64,000 nt of DNA from Roseibium marinum (GTDB lineage: Bacteria > Pseudomonadota > Alphaproteobacteria > Rhizobiales > Stappiaceae): contig NZ_PPCN01000009.1 of NCBI RefSeq assembly GCF_002906165.1, forward strand, positions 186,001-250,000, written 5' to 3'. The notes below the pieces were generated by a model. That model had not been told where the DNA came from. It ran no database searches and saw nothing but the letters and a program-made list of their open reading frames with translations. This document shows, piece by piece, positions 44,856 through 54,341 of the stretch. The position numbers were made by a program, and so were the translations under genes. Position 1 is the stretch's first letter. Every line of letters starts with the position of its first letter.

Positions 44856-45383
44856 TCAGTCGACGTTTCCGCCGTAATCCGAGGCCGGCTTCCGCGTCCA
44901 TGTCACCTTCATGTCGACTTCCGCCGCTGCCAGCAGGTTCATGACCGGGCAGCGGTATTCGACATTCTTGCAAAGCTTGCGGAACCGGTCTTCAGGCTCA
45001 TCGGAATAGACGGTGATGTCGAGCTTGCCGCTCTCGAAGTAGGGCCGAATGCCCGGGACACCCTTCGGTCCGCGGACGTCAATCTGGCTTTCACAGGCGA
45101 AATCGACGCCGGCATAGTCAAAGTTCATCGCTTTGGCGACACCGTTGATGATCACACCGTCGCAACCGACAAGGGCGACCAGCACGGTTTCGAGCGGGCT
45201 TGGCGCGGAGTTGGTTCCACCCAGGGACGCGGGCTCGTCGGTGTAGGTTGCCTCGAAATCCCGAACCTGGATCTTGGTGCGCGTGCCCGCGGCATTGGTC
45301 GCCTTGACATGGCGGACGCCGATCTTGCGTGTCTGCGGATCGATGCTCGGCTCGATGATGTCTTCGTCGATCATGTTGGACAT
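44856..45383 (-). CDS. OsmC-family peroxide/organic hydroperoxide reductase-like protein
   Basis: This 175-residue protein of the OsmC/Ohr fold contains EATYTDEPASLGGTNSAPSPLETVLVALVGCDGVIINGVAKAMNFD. A first redox Cys lies in VGCDG (about residue 74), and a second lies in YRCPVMNLLAAA (about 143). The two-Cys arrangement fits thiol peroxidase activity. It starts 14 bases after the TctA-TctB gene ends on the same strand, so it is the last gene of that operon. Its link to tricarboxylate-type transport is unclear. Confidence 0.85.
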   Translation of the reverse strand: MSNMIDEDIIEPSIDPQTRKIGVRHVKATNAAGTRTKIQVRDFEATYTDEPASLGGTNSAPSPLETVLVALVGCDGVIINGVAKAMNFDYAGVDFACESQIDVRGPKGVPGIRPYFESGKLDITVYSDEPEDRFRKLCKNVEYRCPVMNLLAAAEVDMKVTWTRKPASDYGGNVD

Positions 45384-45397
45384 GAAGGATCCTTCCG

Positions 45398-47332
45398 TCA
45401 GCTAAAGGGGATGAGGGCCCCGACGGGCGCGTCGCCCCGCAGGAGGTCGAAAAGCAACCGGATAACGGCAAAGACGGCGACACCGTAAATCAGGCTGGTC
45501 CAGATCCGCATGCGCGCCTTCACCAGCAGCATCCAGGCAATCAGGACGACGGTCGGGATGCTGAGGCCTATGGCCCAGACAGCCATGGCGTAAACGAACA
45601 GCGCAGCCAGAACCCAAAGCTCATTCGCGTCGCGGCTGAAATCGTTGCGGAAATCACGGGCGCCGCGCACGAGCAGATAGAGCGCGAGAGGCAGTCCGGG
45701 CAGGATCGCCAGCGCCGGCATCAGGCGCGAGGCCGGATTGAAGGAGAATGTTTCCCACAGCGCATAGGCGAACATCACCGCCACGATGGCGGCAAGGACC
45801 AGCGCAATGCCGTGGCTCGGCGCGTTCAGCGTTGGAAGATCGTGGGCAGGCGCGGGACCTGCTTTCCGGCCTCTGGCTTTCAGCCAGCGCACGCACGAGA
45901 TCAGCATCGGGATGACGATGACCGAACCGATGACAAGCACGCCGGGACGCGTGAGCCAGGACCAGCCGTAAATCTGGTTCGTCAGCCAGAAATACTGCTC
46001 CATCGGTCCGGAAAGCACGAAGCCGACCAGGGCAGGCGCGCGCGGCCAGCCGCCATGTTTCATCAGCCAGCCCAGACCGCCCAGCAGGAACAGCATGAAG
46101 ATATCGCCCATCGTCGATGTCGACTGATAAGCGCCGATCACCATGATCAGTACGAGCGGGGCGGCAATGATCGCGAATGGAATGCGTGTGAGGCGCGCGA
46201 GGGCAGGGGTGATGGCAAAGCACAGCCCGGCGCCCACGACAGATGTCAGGGCCACCGACCAGACGATCAGAAACATCAGATCCGGGTGCTGGGTGATCAT
46301 CCGCGGACCGGGATAGTATCCGAACGAAAACAGCGCACCGAGGAAAATCGCGGCGGCCGGTCCTCCGGGAACGCTGAACAGGAGCGTCGGCACCAGGTCG
46401 GAGATCACCGTGGCGTTGTTGGCGCCTTCCGACGCGGCGATGCCCCGGATCTCGCCCTTGCCGAAACGCGATTTGTCTTTCGTTGAGTGAATGGCGTGTC
46501 CATACGCAACCCAGGTGGAAGCGGAGGCCCCGACGGCCGGCACGAATCCCCCGAATACACCGATTATTGCAGCGCGCAAGACCAGCCATTTGGCCTTCCA
46601 GAAATCGCGGAAACCTTCACCCCAGTGATCGACCTTCACACGTTCATGGCTGATGCCTCCGCCCGCGGCGAGCATCGAGATCACTTCGGCGACGCCGAAA
46701 AGTCCGAGGGCGACGATGGTCAGTGAAAATCCGTCGAGAAGATAGACCTGCCCAAATGTGTAACGGAAATCGGCGGCCGCCTGGGCCGGGCCGACAACAC
46801 CCAGAAGAACCCCGAGGCAAGCCGCGGCCAGCCCCTTGGCGAGGTCCTTGCCGATCATCGACGCGGCATAATAAAGACCCACAAGCGCGAACATCAAGAG
46901 TTCCGGAGTGGACAGCATCAGCACGATTGGACCCGCGACGGGGATCGCGACGAACAGGATCGCCGCACCCGTCAGTCCACCGACCATGGAGGCGAGGAAC
47001 CCGACACCAAGGGCCCGCGATGCCTGTCCCTGCTTGGCAAGCGCATGGCCTTCGATCGCGGTCGGCGCCGAGGCGGGCGAACCGGGTGCGCCGAGCAGGA
47101 CCGAGGTGATCGTGTCGGAAGTGTAGACAACCGAGACCGCGCCCAGAAGCATGGCGAGCCCGGAATAGGGATCGAGATAATAAATGAAGGGCAACAGGAT
47201 CGACACAGCCGCGACGCCGCCGAGACCGGGCAGCATTCCGAAAACCATGCCGACAATCATGCCCGTGAACAGCGCGGCCAGACGGACAGGGTCGAAGAGC
47301 GCCTCAAGCGCGGTAAGCGCATTTTCGATCAT
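45398..47332 (-). CDS. tctA: Tripartite tricarboxylate transporter, fused TctA-TctB membrane protein
   Basis: TctA is the large permease subunit and TctB the small one in a solute-binding-protein-dependent secondary transporter. The 644-residue product has the full TctA region (about 1-490; MVFGMLPGLGGVAAVSILLPF, LLGAPGSPASAPTAIEGHALAKQGQ, FGGFVPAVGASASTW). About 140 further residues (506-644) carry four membrane helices and the pattern of TctB. TctA alone is near 500 residues, and no separate tctB exists here. tctC lies 67 bases upstream in the same operon. Confidence 0.88.
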   Translation of the reverse strand: MIENALTALEALFDPVRLAALFTGMIVGMVFGMLPGLGGVAAVSILLPFIYYLDPYSGLAMLLGAVSVVYTSDTITSVLLGAPGSPASAPTAIEGHALAKQGQASRALGVGFLASMVGGLTGAAILFVAIPVAGPIVLMLSTPELLMFALVGLYYAASMIGKDLAKGLAAACLGVLLGVVGPAQAAADFRYTFGQVYLLDGFSLTIVALGLFGVAEVISMLAAGGGISHERVKVDHWGEGFRDFWKAKWLVLRAAIIGVFGGFVPAVGASASTWVAYGHAIHSTKDKSRFGKGEIRGIAASEGANNATVISDLVPTLLFSVPGGPAAAIFLGALFSFGYYPGPRMITQHPDLMFLIVWSVALTSVVGAGLCFAITPALARLTRIPFAIIAAPLVLIMVIGAYQSTSTMGDIFMLFLLGGLGWLMKHGGWPRAPALVGFVLSGPMEQYFWLTNQIYGWSWLTRPGVLVIGSVIVIPMLISCVRWLKARGRKAGPAPAHDLPTLNAPSHGIALVLAAIVAVMFAYALWETFSFNPASRLMPALAILPGLPLALYLLVRGARDFRNDFSRDANELWVLAALFVYAMAVWAIGLSIPTVVLIAWMLLVKARMRIWTSLIYGVAVFAVIRLLFDLLRGDAPVGALIPFS

Positions 47333-47399
47333 GGAAAGGTCCCGGGGAAAGGAAACTCTGCCTGGGTCGTGTCAGTCACGGCCCAGGCATAGGTACGGA

Positions 47400-48473
47400 T
47401 CAGAATGTGACGCCGAATTTGCTCGAAAGAAGGTTGCGCAGGTAATCCTTGACCTCCGCGCTCGGAGACAGCGCTGCTTTGACCGCTGTTTCCGTATCCG
47501 GCCCGGCATTGAGCCGCGCGCCATTCGTCACCTTCTGGCTTTCCGCCTGGAATTCCGGATCCGCATTGATCGCGGCGACCGCCTCGGCAAAGGCATCGAG
47601 AACTTCCTGCGGCGTGTCCGGGTGCATGTAGCCGGTCAGGCCATAGGCATAGGTCACCGAGGCGATGCCCTGGAATGCGTCCCATTCGATGCCCGAAGGC
47701 GGCTTGCCGTTGAGTTGCTCGTAAACCTCATAGACCGACGGCAGTTCCGGGGCGATCGGATCGCGACCTTTCAGGACGCCGTCTTTCATCGCGCCACCCG
47801 TCCACAGCGGCACCGCGTGGCCCTCGGCAACGGAAGGAACGACCTGGGTCAGGTAGACCGGCGTGAACTGGTAATCGATGTTCAGTTCACCCTGTTCGAA
47901 CGCGAGCCGGACAGGACCGCGGCCGTTGAAACCGAGCACCGACTTCACATCGACATCGAGCACCTCGAACGACAGCAGCCCGGGCAGATCCGACGCGGCG
48001 GCAGCGATGCCGCCGTAGATCAGAGGCTTGCTTGAGTCCCTGATCCCGGCCGCGCTGGTGACACCTGTATCGGGCGAGACATAAGCGACGGCGCTGAAGG
48101 GGTGGCTGTAGGCGACACGGTAGTCGGCGAGTTTGTACTCGACGCCTTTCTGGCCCAGAACAAAAGGGTTCGCGGTCGAGGACGTGGTGAACAGGATCGT
48201 CGTGCCATCCGCTTTGGCATTCTGCTCGAACCAGTTAGCACCCAGGATCGAACCGCCGCCGGGCCGTGACACCACGTCGAGGTCAGGGTTCCCGGGCAAA
48301 TGCTTTTCAAGATAGGGTTCCAGGAATTTGGCCGACACGAATGTCGCGCCGCCTTCACCGAAAGGCACGACCACCTCAATGGTCTTGCCGGCGAACAATC
48401 CTTCCTGGGCCCCGGCGGCCAGGGTACTCCCCAGAACGAGGGCGGCTACGGCCGTTAGCCTCCGATAATGCAT
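47400..48473 (-). CDS. tctC: Tripartite tricarboxylate transporter substrate-binding protein TctC (Bug family)
   Basis: This 357-residue periplasmic binding protein has a signal peptide (MHYRRLTAVAALVLGSTLAAGAQEG) and the Bug/TctC pattern. The pattern includes GKTIEVVVPFGEGGATFVSAKFLEPYLEKHLPGNPDL and PGGGSILGANWFEQNAKADGTTIL. It delivers a carboxylate-type ligand to TctA-TctB. The ligand cannot be deduced. It lies between tctA and an FAH-family enzyme gene, both on the minus strand, in one operon. GGGAGGAA precedes the ATG. Confidence 0.9.
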   Translation of the reverse strand: MHYRRLTAVAALVLGSTLAAGAQEGLFAGKTIEVVVPFGEGGATFVSAKFLEPYLEKHLPGNPDLDVVSRPGGGSILGANWFEQNAKADGTTILFTTSSTANPFVLGQKGVEYKLADYRVAYSHPFSAVAYVSPDTGVTSAAGIRDSSKPLIYGGIAAAASDLPGLLSFEVLDVDVKSVLGFNGRGPVRLAFEQGELNIDYQFTPVYLTQVVPSVAEGHAVPLWTGGAMKDGVLKGRDPIAPELPSVYEVYEQLNGKPPSGIEWDAFQGIASVTYAYGLTGYMHPDTPQEVLDAFAEAVAAINADPEFQAESQKVTNGARLNAGPDTETAVKAALSPSAEVKDYLRNLLSSKFGVTF

Positions 48474-48508
48474 GATGTCATTCCTCCCTTGGCAAATGCA
48501 GTTCTGGC

Positions 48509-49378
48509 TCAGCCGATCGTATTTTCGAGCGTTCCAAGCCCCGTGATGGTGACGCGCATCGTGTCGCCAGCCTTCAGGTATTTCGGCGGATCGAAGCCGA
48601 TGCCCACACCGACGGGCGTGCCGGTGGCGATGATGTCGCCTGGCAGAAGTGTCATGGTGCGCGTCATGGTCTCGATCAGTGTCGGTATGTCGAAGATCAG
48701 GTCGGCGACCTTCGCCCGCTGCCGTTCCTCGCCGTTGATTTGGGTGACCAGTTCGAGCGCGCGCGCGTCGCCGATCTCATCGGCCGTTGCGATCCACGGT
48801 CCCATCGGGCAGAACGTGTCGATGCCCTTGCCGATGACCCACTGGTTGTGGTTCTTCTGCAATATCCGCGAAGTGACGTCGTTCACGGCCACATAGCCGA
48901 AAACGTGATCGAGTGCTTCTTCCCTGGAAACCTGAAAGCAGCGCTTGCCGATCACGACGCCAAGCTCGCCTTCGTAGTCGGTGCTGTCCGTATGATCGAG
49001 CGACGCCTGAACGACATCGCCCGGAGCGCAAACGCTGGTTGTCGCCTTGGTGAAGATGACCGGGTGGGACGGCACTGCTTCCTTCGCACTGGAATCGAAG
49101 CCGCTGGAATGAAACTCCGCCGCATGCGCATAGTAGTTCTTGCCAACGCAAAAGATGTCGCGCAAAGGTTCGGGAACAGGGGCAAGCAGGCGAATCTCGG
49201 CCAGGGGAACGCGCCGGCCGCCACTGGACGCCCATTCCGCCACGGCGCTTTTCCCGCCCGAAATCAAATTCAGCACGGCCCGCCGGCCGGTCTCGCCCTC
49301 AGCGCATATTACCGCTTCGCCACCATCGATATATCCGGCGGCAAGGGTCTGGCCGGTATTAAAGGTAATGAGTTTCAT
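48509..49378 (-). CDS. Fumarylacetoacetate-hydrolase-family enzyme
   Basis: This 289-residue protein of the FAH superfamily has FCVGKNYYAHAAEF, DSTDYEGELGVVIGKRC (metal-binding Glu residues), YVAVNDVTSRILQKNHNQWVIGKGIDTFCPMGPWI and ATGTPVGVGIGFDPPKYLKAGD. Members include fumarylpyruvate hydrolases, acylpyruvases and oxaloacetate decarboxylases. As the first gene of the transport operon it probably attacks the imported compound or its product. Substrate unknown. It is divergent from the GntR gene. Confidence 0.87.
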   Translation of the reverse strand: MKLITFNTGQTLAAGYIDGGEAVICAEGETGRRAVLNLISGGKSAVAEWASSGGRRVPLAEIRLLAPVPEPLRDIFCVGKNYYAHAAEFHSSGFDSSAKEAVPSHPVIFTKATTSVCAPGDVVQASLDHTDSTDYEGELGVVIGKRCFQVSREEALDHVFGYVAVNDVTSRILQKNHNQWVIGKGIDTFCPMGPWIATADEIGDARALELVTQINGEERQRAKVADLIFDIPTLIETMTRTMTLLPGDIIATGTPVGVGIGFDPPKYLKAGDTMRVTITGLGTLENTIG

Positions 49379-49398
49379 TTTCTCGACATTATCCAGTT

Positions 49399-49408
49399 TT
49401 ATCGATAA
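49399..49408. promoter_or_regulatory. Candidate operator between the FAH gene and GntR gene
   Basis: TTATCGATAA is a perfect 10-bp palindrome. It overlaps ATTATC-N9-GATAAT (49389-49409). It lies about 20 bases before the FAH start and 60 before the divergent GntR start, a plausible autoregulated operator. Confidence 0.4.
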
Positions 49409-49468
49409 TAATTAAAATCATAGAAAGTCCGGACTGTCAATCAAAGTGCCAAGAACCGTGATAGGCTA

Positions 49469-50194
49469 ATGAAAACAGATCGTTATATAGAAAATGGCGA
49501 CCAGGACGCCTCTGACGGTGCTACGCTTGCCGACACCGCCTACGGACGGCTTCGCCGCGATATCATCACCTCCGTGCGCGCGCCCGGCGAACGCCTGAGG
49601 ATAGAAAAACTCAAGTCGATCTATCAGATCGGACCGACGCCGCTGCGGGAGGCAATGCAGAAACTCGCTCAGGACGGGCTGGTCGTCAGCGAGGGCAATC
49701 GCGGTTTCACCGTTGCGCCGCTCGACCCGGCCGAGTTCAAGGACCTGAACCTTGCGCGCACCGTGATCGAGAAAGAGGCGCTCCGGCTGTCGATCGAACA
49801 GGGAGGCGACGCCTGGGAGGCCGGGATCGTGGCCGCGGCCTACATCATGGCGAAGGAAGATACGGCGTTGATGGAGGCACAAGGACATGTGCCGGACAGC
49901 TGGGAGCGCGCGAATTCCGGGTTGCATCTGGCGCTGGTTTCGGCCTGCGGGTCCGCCTGGCTGCTCAAGCTGCGCGGCGGTCTGCACGATTTGTGCGAAC
50001 GATACCGCCGCGCATCGGTCTATCGGAAGATCGGCGCCCGCGACCTCACCGCCGAACATGCCGCGATCGTCGACGCCACGCTGGCCCGTAACGCGGACCT
50101 CGCATGCCGTCTGATCGAGGAACATTTCGCGCTGACCGCTTCGGCGCTTGCCGCGAGCCGGGAAACCGGCAGCCAGTCTGACCGGGGCGACTGA
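49469..50194 (+). CDS. GntR-family (FCD) transcriptional regulator
   Basis: This 241-residue regulator has a winged-helix part (AYGRLRRDIITSVRAPGERLRIEKLKSIYQIGPTPLREAMQKLAQDGLVV, about 15-65) and an FCD ligand domain (about 85-225; LNLARTVIEKEALRLSIEQG, EHAAIVDATLARNADLACRLIEEHF). It is divergent from the FAH-tctC-tctAB-osmC operon and probably controls it. Its stop overlaps the start of the TauE gene. Confidence 0.88.
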   Translation: MKTDRYIENGDQDASDGATLADTAYGRLRRDIITSVRAPGERLRIEKLKSIYQIGPTPLREAMQKLAQDGLVVSEGNRGFTVAPLDPAEFKDLNLARTVIEKEALRLSIEQGGDAWEAGIVAAAYIMAKEDTALMEAQGHVPDSWERANSGLHLALVSACGSAWLLKLRGGLHDLCERYRRASVYRKIGARDLTAEHAAIVDATLARNADLACRLIEEHFALTASALAASRETGSQSDRGD

Positions 50195-50940
50195 TGACAG
50201 GATCCGTACTTCTGTTCCTTGCCGCGGGCCTTGTGGGAGGCGCCGTCAACGCCGCCGCCGGTGGCGCCAAGCTGTTTGTCTTTCCGCTCCTCCTGGCGAC
50301 CGGACTGCCGCCGATCGCGGCGAATGTGACCCAGGGCGTTGCGCTATGGCCGGCCCAGCTGCCGGCCATCTGGGTCTACCGGCGCGAACTCGCCGGTGAG
50401 ATGAAACGCCTCTGGCGCCAGATGATCCCGGCGCTCGCCGGTGCTCTGCTCGGGTCGCTCGTCATGGTGAACTCCAGCAACGAAGCCTTCGTCAGGGTCG
50501 TTCCGTTCCTGCTGATTGTCGCTGTGGTCGCCATTGTGCTGGGGCCCAGGACAACGGTTTTGATGCGCCGTGCTTTCCCCGGTGAACGGCTCGAGACAGC
50601 TGTCGCGGTTTTGCTGGCCGTTTTCGGCTTCTACGGCGGCTTCTTCGGCGCAGGGCTTGGCTTCATGCTTCTGGCTGTTCTGTCGGTCTCCTCGGGAACG
50701 GGGGTCAGTCACGTCAATGGGGCCAAGAACCTTTTCGCAGCGGCAATCCAGTCCGTCGCGGTCGTGCCGATGATGTTCTCGGGACTTGTCGACTGGGTGG
50801 CGGCCCTTTGCGTTCTCATCGGCGGAGTGGTCGGCGGATATTTCGGTGCGAGCGTCACCCGTCGGCTGCCCGAACCCGTGGTCCGCTACGGCGTCGCGGG
50901 CCTCGGTCTTGTCCTGACCCTGTCTTTTCTTTTGCGCTGA
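50194..50940 (+). CDS. TauE/SafE-family membrane exporter
   Basis: This 248-residue membrane protein of the TauE/SafE (DUF81) family has about eight helices. The start AAGLVGGAVNAAAGGAKLFVFPLLLATGLPPIAANVTQGVAL and the mirrored second half FYGGFFGAGLGFMLLAVLSVSSGTG show the family repeat. Members export sulfite, sulfoacetate or related organic anions. It is coupled to the GntR regulator by a stop/start overlap. Its cargo may be a product of the neighbouring catabolic operon, which is inference. Confidence 0.87.
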   Translation: MTGSVLLFLAAGLVGGAVNAAAGGAKLFVFPLLLATGLPPIAANVTQGVALWPAQLPAIWVYRRELAGEMKRLWRQMIPALAGALLGSLVMVNSSNEAFVRVVPFLLIVAVVAIVLGPRTTVLMRRAFPGERLETAVAVLLAVFGFYGGFFGAGLGFMLLAVLSVSSGTGVSHVNGAKNLFAAAIQSVAVVPMMFSGLVDWVAALCVLIGGVVGGYFGASVTRRLPEPVVRYGVAGLGLVLTLSFLLR

Positions 50941-51354
50941 GGACTGGCCGCGGCAGTCATCAGGTCCCCGAAAAGCCACGTCGATATCTATGCCGGCGGC
51001 CGGTACTGGGACATTTCACTCGATCTCAACGTCACAGGCTCGATCGCCGGGAATTTCACCACCACCCGGGGCGACAACTGGTGGGACCCGGTGATCGGCT
51101 TGCGCGGGTCGCACGATTTGACCGACAAATGGTCGCTGAGCGGCCGCGCCGATATCGGCGGCTTCGGTCTTGCTTCTGATTTCACCTGGAACGTCCAGGG
51201 CGGGGCAGGGTATCGTTTCAACGATGTCTGGACGGCCCATTTTCAATACAAGGTCTTGAGCGTCGATTACGACAACGGCCGGACCGGACCTTCCAGCTTC
51301 GCATACGACGCCATCACGCACGGCCCGGTTCTGGGTGTCTCAGCCACGTTCTGA
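50941..51354 (+). pseudogene. Truncated outer-membrane beta-barrel protein (C-terminal part)
   Basis: Directly after the TauE stop the frame stays open for about 137 codons. The translation contains HVDIYAGGRYWDISLDLNV, DNWWDPVIGLRGSHDLTDKW, SGRADIGGFGLASDFTWN and the terminal VLGVSATF. These are alternating amphipathic strands ending in Phe, as in alphaproteobacterial outer-membrane barrels. There is no signal peptide, no start with a ribosome-binding site, and half the usual barrel is missing. It is the 3' remnant of a gene whose 5' end was lost, probably when the TauE gene arrived or by deletion. Confidence 0.75.
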
Positions 51355-51420
51355 GTTTCTAATTGCCGAGTGAACCGGACCATCGAGGAGGGGCCATACA
51401 CGCCTGTTTGCCTCCAATGG

Positions 51421-52071
51421 TCAGTAAAGTGTCTTCCTGTAGTCTTCCTCGAGATCGTCATCCAGTTTGCGCATCTCTTCGTCATCGCTTGGAGCGCCGG
51501 TTGTCTGATCCAGAATGATTTTTACAAGCGACGGCATCTCGCCGCGGTCCTGGAAATGATCCGGGTTCCACAAATGAGAACGCCGAAATGCCTTGGCGCA
51601 ATGCAGGAAGACCTCATTCACTTCGACCACGATTGCAAGTTTGGGAATTAGGTCCTGAACGCTCATGCTTTCGAGTATCTCAGGGTCATTAATCAGACTG
51701 GCCCGCCCGTTCACGCGCAATGTGTCGTCAAACCCCGGAATGATGAACAACAGGCCAACGCTGGGGTTGGCGAGAATATTGACAAGACTGTCGAGACGGT
51801 TGTTGCCGGGCCGGTCGGGTATGGCCAACGTGTGCTGATCGAGAACCCTTACAAAGCCGACAGGGTCGCCGCGCGGACTGACATCGGCTTTCCCTTCCGC
51901 ATTCTGTGTGCCGATGCATATGAATGGAGACCGCCTGATGAAGGCTTGGGCATGCGCGTCGAGTGACGCCTGACATTTCCGAACGGCCAGATCATGTGTC
52001 GCGCCAAACAGACTTCGAAGAGATTGTTCATCCGATATGGTGAACTTTGGGTCGGCCTTGAATTTCTTCAT
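51421..52071 (-). CDS. Pyridoxamine 5'-phosphate oxidase-family FMN-binding protein
   Basis: This 216-residue protein of the PPOX-type flavoprotein family (MSMEG_1061-like subgroup) contains SPFICIGTQNAEGKADVSPRGDPVGFVRVLD. It continues with AIPDRPGNNRLDSLVNILANPSVGLLFIIPGFDDTLRVNGRA, the flavin-binding core. The C-terminal extension (VEVNEVFLHCAKAFRRSHLW, then an acidic tail) is typical of the subgroup. Likely an FMN-dependent oxidoreductase of unknown substrate. It is monocistronic. Confidence 0.85.
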   Translation of the reverse strand: MKKFKADPKFTISDEQSLRSLFGATHDLAVRKCQASLDAHAQAFIRRSPFICIGTQNAEGKADVSPRGDPVGFVRVLDQHTLAIPDRPGNNRLDSLVNILANPSVGLLFIIPGFDDTLRVNGRASLINDPEILESMSVQDLIPKLAIVVEVNEVFLHCAKAFRRSHLWNPDHFQDRGEMPSLVKIILDQTTGAPSDDEEMRKLDDDLEEDYRKTLY

Positions 52072-52586
52072 GATGCTGCCTTTCGAATTTCTCTCGTCGG
52101 TCTGACCCGCTCCACCAGCATCAGTCGGTCTGAGTGCGGGTGCGCTGTCGGCATCCGGGTCGCTCTCCGATGCCGGATCGCGAAAGATGAGGAACGTACC
52201 TCATAATTACGAGATACAAGAAATTCCGGCTGCAATCAAGGCGCGGCGTGACAAACACGATGACCGGCCGATGCCCGCCGCAAGCATTGTTTCGGGCAAG
52301 CTCGACACGATTCCGCCCCAGCGCAAATCGACGAGAATTTCCGAGCTGTCATCGGTACCGTCGATGCCCGAAAATACTTCCGTATCGGGCGGCGCCTGCG
52401 CAACGACCTCGCTGGAGAGGCGCCGCCCGGTGCCCGGGTACCGCAGTACGTCACCGCACTACAGCGTTTGGTTGCTTCGGAGGAACCGGCAATTGACAAT
52501 TGTCATGGCGGACCGGTCCGCGGCGTCGCAGTCTCGCAGCTACGCCGGGTCAATCGCCTGGAGGTTGATCCTGGGGAGGAAGCGTC
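52072..52586. other. Intergenic region upstream of the ligase-E1-E2-ACP operon, with a 12-bp palindrome
   Basis: About 515 bases contain no gene I can identify. One plus-strand frame stays open from about 52264 and reads like protein (for example DENFRAVIGTVDARKYFRIG) but has no start signal; it may be a remnant. A perfect 12-bp palindrome TGACAATTGTCA (52494-52505) lies 82 bases before the ligase start and is a candidate operator. GGGGAGGAAG is the likely ribosome-binding site. Confidence 0.45.

Positions 52587-54337
<1,751 letters not shown>

Positions 54338-54341
<4 letters not shown>

Noticed and set aside
52264..52586. Open plus-strand frame reading DENFRAVIGTVDARKYFRIG
   Set aside because: Possible gene remnant, but no start, no family and it overlaps the ligase promoter region; not strong enough to call.
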